A stretch of DNA of 64,000 nt from positions 193,501-257,500 of the forward strand of contig JACATO010000687.1 in NCBI GenBank assembly GCA_018389105.1. Reading direction: 5' to 3'. Position 1 is the stretch's first letter. Every line of letters begins with the position of its first letter. Below, in pieces: positions 23,701-33,000 of the stretch. Made by a program: the position numbers and the translations under genes. This stretch comes from Nautilus pompilius (taxonomy: Eukaryota > Mollusca > Cephalopoda > Nautilida > Nautilidae). Below the pieces are notes generated by a model, which saw only the letters and a program-made list of their open reading frames with translations, did no database searches and was not told the DNA's origin.

Positions 23701-25644
23701 ACCTCCCGGGTCCTTGGGGCCCACGGTGTCGGGGGACCGGGCCGTTTGTCGGCTCGACGAACTTCTCTCAGTAACGAGGAGGACTCGACAGAGAACGGAG
23801 GCCACTTGTCTTTACGGGATGCGATGCCATTGAAAGAGCCTCGTTCCGAAGTCCGAACTCGCTCAACAACAACACCACATCGACAGGAACATCAACTGTC
23901 TGAAGTGTCGAGCTAAGAACATATGGCCGACAAACAGGGCGGTGGGTGCAAGGGGGAGATAACAACTAAGAGACGTTGTTTAAACACAGTTAATCAATAC
24001 TAACGAGCAAAATAAATTATCAGTAAATCTAATAAGGTCGAAGACAATCTAATCTCTAACTAGTTACTGATTAATGAATGATGTGCAATCATGAAAATGG
24101 CAAAATAATTTTATTATAATATTAAACATTAAAATTAAATAAATTTAAAGTTTCTTAATTTTGTAAATTGGTAAATTTATCAAAATTACAGATTATATTG
24201 AATAAAAATGGAAAATGAATAAAATTCAGCAAGATTGAGTAAGGTCCAGTTCATTTTATAAAGTTTGAGAAAATGAAACAGAAAATTAGGTTATGAACCT
24301 CTTGGAGATTAGTAATACAACGATTAAAGCTAATCAATAATCTCAAATTCAAGTATTACAGCGATTGAAAAGTAAAAGAAAAAATAAAAATGTACAAATT
24401 GTAATTTTACAAATTTATTTTTTTGTTTTCCCTTTGGGATACTGTTTATGGCAGCAAGTTTTGAAATTATAAAAATGTATTAAATTTAAGCTTGTCAATA
24501 ATTCAGCAGAATAATTAGTCAGACGTCAAGGTGCGCAAAGAAGTGGGATTTCGAACGCATGGCCTGCGTTGTCGAGTCGGTCTGTGGCTCCTCCACTGCA
24601 TGCAAGATTCTTTCTTGCTCAGCTATAGAAGTTCCCCATCTCTCTTGTCGCTTTCCTTCCGGTTCCGGGTAAACAGCAAACGCTTTGTAATTAGGTGCAC
24701 GCGTAAGAGAACTCGAGAAAATCTCTGTCTAACCGCTGTGGCCCTTTTGCTTTAGTCGAATCTCTTATTTTTTTTTCTTCTTACAACAACAAAAACAGAA
24801 CCTATTATTCTTGTTTACTATTCTAAATTCATTTTAACTGAAAATTTTCAACTTGAAAACGGAGAAGTCAAATTGTAATAAGAATAAATAAATTAAAAAA
24901 AAACAAAAGATCTTGGTTTCTTTTCTATCCTAAGTAATTTTATGCGAGTACGAAAGGGTGGCTACGTTAGCTTCGGCAGAGCGGGAGGATGGCTGTTCCG
25001 ACTTCGAGGTCGAGGAAACTGCAACGGAAGTGAGACAGGAAGCGAGCTACCCGGGCACCGGGCGGTAGTCAAGAACTACCCACGCAACTTCCCGCTAGGG
25101 GTTACCCAGAATTCACCGGAGATCCCGGGGGAAACCGCGTCAGAGGTTCTCAACCTTAGCGTTTCGGTTAGTCTACCACCACGGCGCCCGACCCGACTTG
25201 AACAATGCTAAAGGAACCGTCCGTCCGTTTGGAACTGAGCCGCCACCCTCTGTTGGCTTTGCGTCAACAGTATTAGCCGTGTGTCCTGAACGTATATACA
25301 AGACACAGTGGGGGGGTTGTAGTCTGTTTGTCCTCTCCCCTCACGCAGTCTTTGAAGGTTGACCGGGATCTGAGAAAGACGTTCGCATCTTGCTCGGAGT
25401 GCCCACGCACGCCATAGAAGTTAGCGAGCAAATCTTGGCACCCGTCTATGACTTTCCAGGTGTTCCACGCCAGGTAGCGGACAAGCATCGTATGCCGCCG
25501 GCGAACGTTTGCCTTTTCCTCTTACAGCATGAGGACGTACTGCTGGAGTCCCATCATTCTACCCGATTCCCGTACCGAAAGAACAGCAAGCGCAAGTCAT
25601 GGAAAAAGACTGGCATTTGTTTTCCTCAGCAAAATGGTAACTAA
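11745..25644 (+). CDS. Pdfr: PDF receptor-like class B GPCR, 3' exons
   Basis: Secretin-family G-protein-coupled receptor. In arthropods the PDF receptor couples to Gs/cAMP in clock neurons. Five exons (11,745-11,901; 13,380-13,440; 14,753-14,822; 18,642-18,727; 19,133-19,313) and a probable sixth (25,528-25,644) join in phase at GT-AG sites to give 223 residues. TM3 has LCEALYAVLEY and FMWMFIEGFYLHN, with the conserved disulphide Cys. TM4 follows WGTPVPP. Extracellular loop 2/TM5 has CWYLYYFLPYAWILE and RLAVII. Loop 3 has LRESQTNEAETVRKSVKAA, TM6 VLLPLLGITNF, and TM7 LWSYTSHFLISFQGFILALL then YCFLNNE. These match the fly PDF receptor (LRQSQASDIEQTRKAVRAA, LLPLLGITNLL, FAVWSYGTHFLTSFQGF) better than the calcitonin, CRF or DH44 branches I can recall. 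The 5' half, with signal peptide, hormone domain and TM1-2, was not found. Class B is near certain; the PDF assignment is strong but not proven. Confidence 0.85.
11902..13379 (+). other. Pdfr intron
   Basis: Starts GTAAGC and ends TTTCAG. AT-rich near 12,970-13,250 with no repeat family recognised. Confidence 0.8.
13380..13440 (+). CDS. Pdfr: Pdfr exon: TM4
   Basis: 61-base exon between CTCTTTCAG and GTAAGT. It encodes TPVPPTAAWVLTMVENHKV between two split codons (Gly before, Arg after). Both phases fit the neighbouring exons. Confidence 0.85.
14110..14205 (-). repeat. tRNA-derived SINE head
   Basis: On the minus strand an A-box-like TGATCCAGTGGT (14,186-14,197) is followed by a B box AGTTCGAATCC (around 14,125-14,135), the internal RNA polymerase III promoter of tRNA-derived SINEs. 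The spacing is longer than in a tRNA and a G run interrupts it, so it is a SINE and not a tRNA gene. It lies in the Pdfr intron. Confidence 0.55.
14650..14720 (+). repeat. (AAT)n microsatellite beside a splice acceptor
   Basis: About 24 AAT triplets with one interruption. They end about 30 bases before the AG of the next Pdfr exon, just 5' of its pyrimidine tract. Confidence 0.95.
14753..14822 (+). CDS. Pdfr: Pdfr exon: extracellular loop 2 and TM5
   Basis: 70-base exon between CTTGCTTCCACAG and GTAAGT. It completes the Arg codon and then reads CWYLYYFLPYAWILE and SQRLAVII. CW with the following WILExxRLAVI is the class B loop 2/TM5 signature, and the Cys pairs with TM3. The exon ends in phase 0. 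An AUG frame through the same DNA (14,630-14,830) is not the reading frame. Confidence 0.85.
14823..18641 (+). other. Pdfr intron
   Basis: A 3.8-kb intron starting GTAAGT and ending CTCTCAG. It holds a TC microsatellite (15,950-16,027). Open frames near 16,040-16,380 and 17,364-17,941 are not recognised and overlap on both strands. Confidence 0.75.
15950..16027 (+). repeat. (TC)n microsatellite
   Basis: CT dinucleotide run with a few CG and CAT interruptions inside the intron. Confidence 0.95.
18642..18727 (+). CDS. Pdfr: Pdfr exon: end of TM5, intracellular loop 3
   Basis: 86-base exon between TTTTCTCTCAG and GTAGGT. It encodes INLIFLSNIMRVLITK and LRESQTNEAETV, ending two bases into an Arg codon completed by the next exon. 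The basic loop 3 contacts the G protein in this family. Confidence 0.85.
18781..19070 (-). repeat. TGACGTCA satellite array, right inverted copy
   Basis: Eight TGACGTCA sites and three TGACATCA variants, spaced by CTCTCT and GTAC. The reverse complement reads like the unit at 150-527 (GATATGACGTCAGTA then GA runs). The array fills most of the 405-base intron between the loop 3 and TM6 exons. The TGACATCA variants are what CpG deamination would produce. Confidence 0.88.
19133..19313 (+). CDS. Pdfr: Pdfr exon: TM6, loop 3, TM7
   Basis: 181-base exon between TTTCCTTTCAG and GTAAGC. It encodes KSVKAALVLLPLLGITNF, VIMIEPPYDDVLNFG, LWSYTSHFLISFQGF and ILALLYCFLNNE, ending in phase 0. TM7 is nearly the fly PDF receptor sequence. 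Confidence 0.9.
23395..23530 (-). repeat. tRNA-derived SINE, minus orientation
   Basis: On the minus strand a perfect A box TGGCTCAGTGG (23,519-23,529) is followed about 30 bases later by a B box GGGTTCAATTCCC (23,482-23,494). Then comes a non-tRNA body with TTGTTGTGATCCTTGAGCGA, a word resembling SINE bodies in marine animals. It is not a tRNA gene, since no acceptor stem closes. Confidence 0.65.
23531..23890 (+). repeat. tRNA-derived SINE, plus orientation
   Basis: The tRNA-like head has an A-box-like GGCAGGTGGTAGCGG (23,552-23,566) and an exact B box GGGTTCGATCCCA (23,602-23,614). A GC-rich body and a tail with CAACAACAACACC (near 23,865) follow. Its head abuts that of the opposite SINE. 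Confidence 0.65.
25528..25644 (+). CDS. Pdfr: candidate Pdfr cytoplasmic tail exon
   Basis: A strong acceptor (TTTTCCTCTTACAG) opens a phase-0 frame reading HEDVLLESHHSTRF and KNSKRKSWKKTGICFPQQNG, ending in TAA. After FLNNE this aligns with the fly tail start EVRAVLLKS, and GICF recurs in the fly tail (SKWIMGICFRG). A donor (GTAACT) at 25,637 could instead splice out before the stop. The match is short, and the helix 8 Val after FLNNE is absent, so the call is moderate. Confidence 0.45.
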   Translation, partial: HEDVLLESHHSTRFPYRKNSKRKSWKKTGICFPQQNGN

Positions 25645-26082
25645 CATCGTTATGTGGCCGACAGAGTCTGGCGGACTGCCCGCTCCGGCAGAAAATGAGG
25701 TAAAGCCACAATAAACATAATTCAGGTTAATCGTGGTCTGGCTAGAGAACTCGCGCCTCCCCCCAGTTTTAAATCTTGCAACTAAGCAACTAAAAGCGTG
25801 TAACGCAAAGTTCTTCTTTCTTTGTGAGAATGTCTCGTTTTTGCTTTAAATCTCCCATTAATTGTTTATCTCTCTTTCCTTCTTTTATCCTGTGGCCGTA
25901 ATTATAAATAACCAATAACGATTTCTCTACTCCTACTTTCTGCGCCCGCTGCTCTCTCCATCTCTCTTTCAATTAGAGTAATATTTTAAGAAATATAACT
26001 TCATTAAAGGTAGGATAAACGTAAACAGAAATTTTAATTAACAATCAAAGATGCAAAAGTAAAACTTCTATGTTTTGCTTGA
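25645..26082. other. no gene recognised
   Basis: Possible 3' untranslated region of the receptor gene, then AT-rich DNA with pyrimidine runs. No polyadenylation signal stood out. Confidence 0.4.
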
Positions 26083-26113
26083 TATTCTCTCTCTCTCTAT
26101 CATCTATCTCCTT

Positions 26114-26146
<33 letters not shown>

Positions 26147-26540
26147 CTCGTCTCTCTCTCTCTCTCTACCACCCCCTCTCTATCTCTCTATCTCTCTCTC
26201 TCTCTCCACCCCCTCCACCCCCTCTCTCTCGCTATCTCTCTCTCTCTCTCCCTCCCCCTCTCTATCTCTCTATCTCTCTCTCTCTATCTCTCTCCTCTCT
26301 CTCTCTCTCTCCACCCCCTCTCCTATCTCTCTATCTCTCTCTCTCGCTCGCCTCCCCCTCTCTATCTCTCTATCTCTCTCTCTCCCCCTCCCCTCTCTAT
26401 CTCGCTCTCTCGCTCCCCTTCTCGCTCTATCCATCCCCCTCTCTCTCTCTCCTCTCTCTCTCTCTCCACCCCTCTCTATCTCTCTATCGCTCTCTCGTCT
26501 CCTCCCCTCTCTATCTCTCTAACCTCTCTCTCTCCACTGC
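26083..26540 (+). repeat. CT-rich low-complexity block at composition break
   Basis: About 460 bp of CTCTCTATCTCTCTCC with recurring CCACCCCCT. Two long Ser/Leu-rich open frames across it are by-products of the repeat. CpG frequency and transposon content change on its two sides. Confidence 0.95.
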
Positions 26541-26779
26541 ATAGTTAGTATCTGATCACCCTGTATAAACCAAAGTATCATTTCTAAGTTCTGAAGTATG
26601 GATGAAACTTTTGTCTCTACTGCTTAATGACAAGGTAGAGTTAATCTAAACAGCACATTGTCAGGATCACTTTTTGGTCTTGCATGCAAGAAATGTTTAA
26701 ATATGATCTTCAAAACCAACATTTTCAATGTCCCAACATAAACTTTATGTAATCAACTTTGAGCTAATGGTATGCAGTT

Positions 26780-27370
26780 AAGAAAAACATGTAAGAGTAT
26801 GGTGGGACTGGGCTGTAGGCTGTATAGGGTGAATTGCAAGAAACTAGGACTCTGTACTTCTCTTAGATGAGTCCAGATTTTTTCTGGGTAGCGAAGGTTT
26901 CCCCATACCAACATTGCTGAAAATTACCACTTTGGGGGTGGCTTATTGATGCTGTAGAGAGGGATTAACTGAGATGGAAAGATTGACCACTTGTTCCAGA
27001 ATGGCATTATGACAGGTTTAGGGTACAAGGATGAGATCCTTGATGCTTGTGATGCCATACACCAGTACTGTTGGGGATAACTTCATTCTCATGGATAATA
27101 AACACACCTATCAATGCCTGCATTTGGAGACAATCATCCATCTAAGTGGTCAGTTCATTCTCTAGACCTTAATCCAATTGAACATATTTGGAACATGCTT
27201 CCATTTGAAGATGCCATGTGTTTGCAGGGATTTTATGATGCCCTTGTAGAGTAATGGGATGATCTGGTCCAGGTCAACATTAACAAACTCATTAGGCACA
27301 TGAGATGTTGATGCCAAGCTGTCATTCATAGTAGAGGCTCTCTCACACTGCTGAATTAATTTCTGAGCAA
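26780..27370 (+). mobile_element. decayed Tc1-like transposase remnant
   Basis: Translation in shifting frames gives LDESRFFLGSEG (first catalytic Asp region), GDNFILMDN (second Asp region) and LNPIEHIWNM (the Glu of DD34E), in the right order. Several frame changes and stops are present, and no terminal repeats were found. This is an old, 5'-truncated copy. Confidence 0.65.
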
Positions 27371-28024
27371 GAATTTGGAAAAATCTGATATTTTGTTCCA
27401 GTCTCGATAATTTAAAATCATCATCTTTTTAATTAGGGGTGCATTTATTGACCCATTGTGACCTTAAGATGTAATTTATACTTATTCCAATTGTGCTTTC
27501 TTTATAGTACCTAAAAACATTATGGTATCACCATCATATTCTTCAATCCTTTAGCAAGTAGTTCATAATAATATACAATTCTCTGGTCTCTCTTTTGTAG
27601 CAGCAACTGTTTTCTTTCTATTTTTGTTTTTTTTATAAAATTCTGTTGCTCTATTGGAGTGTTTTTGTTGGTAAAGAAGACTTGTTTTATGGTGGGCAGA
27701 CTTCATAGTCGGGTTTTTATTTAAAAAAATTCTTTTTACAGATTTTATTTTTCAAACAAAGAATATCTTCTAGTGGAAGCTGATACAGTAAATTCTATTT
27801 ACAGTTAAAATATATATATTTATAGACAGCGAAACTCTTTGTAAACCCACTTTTAAAATTTAGTTCTTGCAGTCATTTTTGAGGAATCAGTTGTATGGAT
27901 TCTGACCATGAAGATTCCTTTTGTAATTCAAAAAAAAAAAAAAAAGTTGACAGCTGTGGCAAAAATCTCAACAGCGAAGTAGAAGGGTCTAGGATCTTAG
28001 TAGAGATGGCTGGGGTATCTTCTA
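27371..28024. other. AT-rich DNA, no gene recognised
   Basis: A 63-codon frame at 27,895-28,086 runs into the mariner end and is not exon-like. No upstream nostrin exon was seen. Confidence 0.5.
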
Positions 28025-29254
28025 CGAGGTCTGTCGAAAGGAAAAAACAATTACTTACTGGGGTTCAATTGCTAATCTCCTTCTAAGTAGGCCCCTTGTG
28101 CCTCCACACACTTAGTCCAGTGATCCTTCCACTTTTCGAAGCATGTCTGGAATGCTTCTTCCGGAATGGCTCTCAGCTCCACCATTGCATTCTGCATGAT
28201 GTCCTCTCGGCTCTCAAAGAGGGAGCCTTTCAGTGGCATCTTCATTTTTGGGAACAACGTCAGAAGGAGCCATGTCTGGAGAGTAAGGAGCCTGGCGAAT
28301 GAGTGAAATGCCTTTCTTTGCCAAGAAACCTTGGATCAGCTGCGACAAATGAGCCGGGGCATTGTCATGATGCAGCTGCCAGTTTTGCGAGGCCCACAGA
28401 TCCGGTCTCTTGCACTGAACTGCATCACGAAGATGTCGCAGGACTTCCTGATAGTACTCCTTTGTAACTGTTTGTCCTTCTGGTGCATATTTGTGATGCA
28501 CAATGCCTCGGTAGTCAGAGAAAACAGTCAGCACACCTTGATTTTGCTCTGGACCTGACATTGGGTGCTTCCACTGTGATGACTGAGCTTTGGTTTCCAA
28601 GTCGTACCCGTACACCCATGTCTCATCTCCAGATATCACGGTATTCTGGAACTCAGGATCCCTGTGGGCAGTATCCAGCAGGTCCTGCGCAACATCAAGA
28701 TGAAGTTGTTGTTCCTGAGAAAACAGCTTGGGCACAAATTTCACTGCCACTCTGCACAAGCCAAAATCCTCCTTTAAACTTGCATGTGCAAAATCTTTAC
28801 TGATCACAACCTCATCACCAATTTGCCGCACCATCAAACGACGATCCACCATTATCAAGGTCTGCACTTTCTCGATAACAACTGCATTGTGGCTTGTTGA
28901 TGGCCTCCCAGAACGCTGGTCACTCTCCACCGTTGTGCATCCATCTTTGAACCTGTTGTACCATTCTTTTATTTGGGTAACACCCATGGCATTGTCACCA
29001 AAAGCCTGTTGAATTTTGCAATTTGTTTCCGCTTGGGTATCTCCAAGCTTTTGGCAAAGCTTGATGCAAGATCGTTGCTCCACACATTCTGTCATCATGG
29101 GTAAAATGAAAATGCAACAAGTAGTACAGCAAGCCCGCCAAAAACCACGCATGTACATGAAGGCATGCGGCTCCACTATGCACACTTTTGCCTCCCTAAC
29201 GTCATTACTTCCCACGGGAAAAAATAAAGTTGGATACTTTTTCAACAGACCTCG
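28025..29254 (-). mobile_element. mariner element with TIRs and TA duplication
   Basis: The left end is CGAGGTCTGTCGAAAGG. The right end on the other strand is CGAGGTCTGTTGAAAAAG. Both are flanked by TA (28,023-28,024 and 29,255-29,256), the target site of mariner. At 1,230 bp it is close to the full family size (about 1.3 kb). It sits in the CpG-poor half, 5' of the first nostrin exon found. Confidence 0.88.
28072..29095 (-). pseudogene. mariner transposase, frameshifted
   Basis: Cut-and-paste transposase. From the Met at 29,095 it reads MTECVEQRSC, then the helix-turn-helix region IKEWYNRFKDG and RSGRPSTSHN. The DD34D triad lies in ISGDETWVYGYD, LHHDNAPAHLS and YSPDMAPSD. A frameshift just after YSPDMAPSD (about 28,260) moves the last 60 residues (MFPKMKMPLKGS to QGAYLEGD) into another frame. 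The open frame runs further 5' to 29,245, but that part is not family-like. This is a rather young copy, probably inactive. Confidence 0.82.
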
Positions 29255-30005
29255 TATGCCTGATGTAGGGAGTCATGTATGCCAAATCATCAGGTACTAA
29301 TGTCTTTCAGAAATGAGTAATGCTAAGTCTGCTTTTAGCTATTTTTAGAGAACAATGTGGAACTAACCAATATCAACAATTTGCTGTTTATTTTTCATCA
29401 ACAATTTTAAATAATGAAAAGTAGAATATCACGTATAGAGATTTAATTTATGGCTACATCTGCATTATATTTTTCTTTACTTCACAGATTAGAAAGTATG
29501 AAAAATATTTATTTAAAGGTTTCCACAGATGGGAATTCAAGCAACACTAGTTGAGTAGCAGGTATTTGCTAGTGTTGATTCAGTCTCCATGTTGGCATGA
29601 AACAACAAACGAATCAATAGTTAAATATTTTGTGAAAAACGTTTTTTTTTAAATGAGTATGTTATTAGAGTTTAAAACCATTGTATGCCTTTATTAAATA
29701 CTTGTGGACTAGCACACATGCTAGATACACTGAGGTCTTTTCACAGAGTAGAATAGCAATACTTTTTATTGTGCTATCCTTTTATTAGTCCTCAGTACGT
29801 CTCCACAATATTGTGTTATATGAGAAACTTCCATGTCTTATTGATTCTATTCTGTGAGCTAATAATGGTCTTTTTACTATTTGGATAAAAAAGAAAAGGA
29901 AAATTAAACCCTTGTGGTTTGACATCTCGCTATAGACCAGTGTTTTCGTCTAACAGATGAGGCAGCTCTCGCCTTTTTAAACTTTATCTTTGTGCTATTT
30001 TTCAG
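29255..30005. other. intronic DNA, no feature recognised
   Basis: AT-rich. It ends in TTTTTCAG, the acceptor for the first nostrin exon found, so it is intronic. Confidence 0.6.
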
Positions 30006-30086
30006 AGCTGAAATGGAGAGTACATACGCTAAAGGACTAACACGGCTGAGTCAAAAATTGCTCCGAACATCAGGAAACAGCTTTGG
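30006..30086 (+). CDS. NOSTRIN: nostrin exon a (F-BAR helix 1)
   Basis: 81 bases between TTTTTCAG and GTTAGT. The first base completes a codon; then AEMESTYAKGLTRLSQKLL, like human ANLEISYAKGLQKLASKLS. It ends two bases into a Gly codon. Confidence 0.9.
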
Positions 30087-33000
30087 GTTAGTGAAATGTT
30101 GACCTGATCAACAATTCTTATTTACAAACAAGGGGCCTATTTAATCTTGCATACTTTCTTTTTTTTTTTTTTAAATTTAAATTTTTTTTAGATTTCAGCT
30201 GAGTAATCTCCATGTTTGTGATACCGTAAACAAGACAATGGCTGTATTTACTTGTGGGAGCTTGGAGAAATGTCTTTGTGGGCAATATTATAAAACAGTT
30301 ATAAATAGAATACTTTAGTGGCCATTTAAACAGTGTGATTTGTTAACTTGTTTATGTTTCTTGGGCCATGAAGGGATTAGAATTTTAATTCGTATAGGGA
30401 AATGTGGCATGTCAGAAGAATTTTAAAAGTTTTTAAATTAATAATGTCGGAAGCAAATTAGCATGCATGTTGTATTTTTTGCCTTTCACATCAAGTACCT
30501 ACTGCTAATCTTAGATCTTGAAACCAAGCTATTTATCTGTGGTCGCTAATCCATAAATGAGCGATATACTCTGAAATTTAATTTTCTCCAGAAAAGCAAA
30601 CATTTAATATTGACAAAATAAGAAAAAAAGTTTGCTAAATAAAAAGTATAATTTTTGTAAAGATCTATTTCTGCCAATATTAAAATTTTTGAAATACTTC
30701 TCTTCAGATATCCATTAAACTATTCTGGTAATATACTGTTAGTTAACTTGTTGGAATTCAAAAAAGGGTACAAAGCTAATTTCTTCTAGACAAGTCTGCA
30801 GATTTTTGTCCATTTATTAGAAAAGAGGGTCCACCTACCTATTTAACTTAAAAATCTGAATTTTTGTTATGACATTGAAAGTCAAAATTATATAAACTAA
30901 TGTATTAACAAATGTTGTCTGTGCACCATAAACATAACTAGCATCTTAAAGAAACATTACATAGATGTGTGGGTTTTCAAAAAAATTTTTTTTTTGTTGA
31001 GGAAGTCTAGTATTGTTGAACATTTTTATTATGTACCAGCATGCACATTGGCATTTGGTGTTTTGTGTGAATCCAAGAAGCACATTGTGAGTATACTCAC
31101 ATCATGATCAACAGTCTGGATCATTAGTCCATCCAAAGTGGCAGGATAGTTGCCTGTCACAAGATTGGTTACCCACAGGTTGCAATCTACAGAAGACTGC
31201 CCTAAGTTATCTTTTTTGTGTCAGCTGCACACACAGCCTAGATCATCAAAAATTTTGCCCTCTTAGAATTTTCTTATTTTGCTTGAAAATTCATTAGGTT
31301 TAATTTGACTAATACCATTTAAGAGTTAATGTTTTGAAGTACTTACCTCTTTGTCATTTTCCATAATGAGGAGATGACCAAAATTAATAATCTGGCAATT
31401 TGGAATTGAACATGCAAATAGATAATTTCTGAGAACACCTTTGGTAAGTGTGACTCGTTAGAAGCATTCAAAAGTAGATGAATTTGTGCGTTGTTATTCA
31501 TAGTGGTCAGTATTTAGGTTTACTTTGGTTGAGGTGGGGAGGTTGAGAGATCAGTTTAGAAGTAGCACCATTTTGGTGTTGTGGGCTGTCATGCACATTT
31601 ACATACCATCTGATCATATAGGAATGCCTGAACTCTTGTCACTCATTGCATAGCATGGGCCATGACTCCATCTTTCAGCATGACCATGCCTGCCTAATAA
31701 AATCCATCTGGGATGACCTAGTTATATTGTGCCTTTGAGTTAGAGCAAACCATTCTTCCACATCACATATGCATTTTAATGCTGACACTGGCTTCAGACA
31801 GTACTGAGAACACGTTGAATGCTTCTGCACAGAACATTTGGAAGCAGAATTGTTGATATTGACCCCCCCATGTCTTAACTGTTTTGATAGGTGAAGGAAA
31901 TTTTAATACTGTGAATGTATAGACAGTGTTTTATAAATACTTCTTTCATTTTCTTTCTCATTTTGGTTTATGTAATGTATCATCATAAATACTTTGTAAC
32001 TTTTCTTTTGGATATAAATGTATAAAGTGCATATGTCTGTGTATAATTTGAAGTGAACAAAAATGTAATAATGGTGGAGAACAAAGATAACAAACTGAAA
32101 ATAGAAACCACAACTCCAGAAGGTGAAAAATGCAAATTACAAGCACACAAAAAAAAATAAAAGTAAAGGAATAATTTTACAAATCTTTAAAGGATTAATG
32201 GGACAGATTTATTTAGTTCATTTAAAAGCAATTTTAATTTATAACAAAAAACAAAATCAGTCTTGTGATTTGCCTTTTTCACCTTATATAATATTCATGT
32301 TATATTTGTTGGAATTATGGTGTTTGTATGTTTAGTTCAAGGTTTCATTTTTTGATAATGAATATTTTATTTGAAATGTCCTTGTAATTTTGATTTTCAT
32401 TGTTATCTTTGTTCTCATAATTTTGTGTAGAGTGTGGAAGACAAGATATTTTTTCATTTATATAGGTTGGCTAGTTGGATGTTCAAACAGGTCAAAGTGA
32501 GAGATGGACTATCTGATAGCTAAAGCACTAAACACTGGTAAAGGCAATCAACAGTCAAACATGGCTTTCGGTGAGCTGCTGGATGTACAGCCTGTACCAG
32601 CTCACAGCAAAGCATTCTAGACATTGTGGATGATACAAAGTCAAAGAATGGTGTTCTTACATTTTTGTACCATGGGCAAGTGGCTTGATGAAAACCCTGA
32701 TTTACAACAAACCATGTAATACACAAAGGAACAAGCTCAGCAGACAATGAACATTTAAAAAAAAATTTTTTTTTGTGGCTTTGAAACAGCCTGTTGTCTT
32801 CTGATGAGGCCAATAGTTAAATGTGTAGTTTGGTATGCAAGCAAGACTGACTTTCATCAAGTGCCTAATTCAGCAGTGAACATTTCTGTCTTTGGAAACA
32901 ACAATTTGGTTTCACCATGGGATTTGCTGGGTCATTTTTTATCATAACTCCAGAACAACAGCTGTCTGGAAGAAGCAACAGGATATGCAGCATCTTGTCT

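Larger units (their letters stand above)
19314..25527 (+). other. Pdfr terminal intron (inferred)
   Basis: A 6.2-kb stretch between the TM7 exon and the candidate tail exon. It holds AT-rich DNA (20,860-21,600; 23,990-24,520), two opposed tRNA-derived SINEs (23,395-23,890) and CpG-rich patches. A fragment near 24,545 (GATTTCGAACGCAT) is B-box-like and may be another decayed SINE. No other gene was recognised. Confidence 0.5.

Noticed and set aside
24531-24755. Alternative receptor tail exon starting VRKEV
   Set aside because: It begins VRKEV, which would suit the residues after FLNNE, but the acceptor has no pyrimidine tract and the sequence includes a B-box-like word that suggests a decayed SINE.
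26070-26548. Two 150-codon Ser/Leu-rich open frames
   Set aside because: They lie entirely in the CT-rich repeat; a dinucleotide repeat lacks stop codons in all phases and gives this composition automatically.
29096-29245. N-terminal extension of the mariner transposase frame
   Set aside because: The 50 codons before MTECVEQ overlap the TIR region and have no counterpart in the family.
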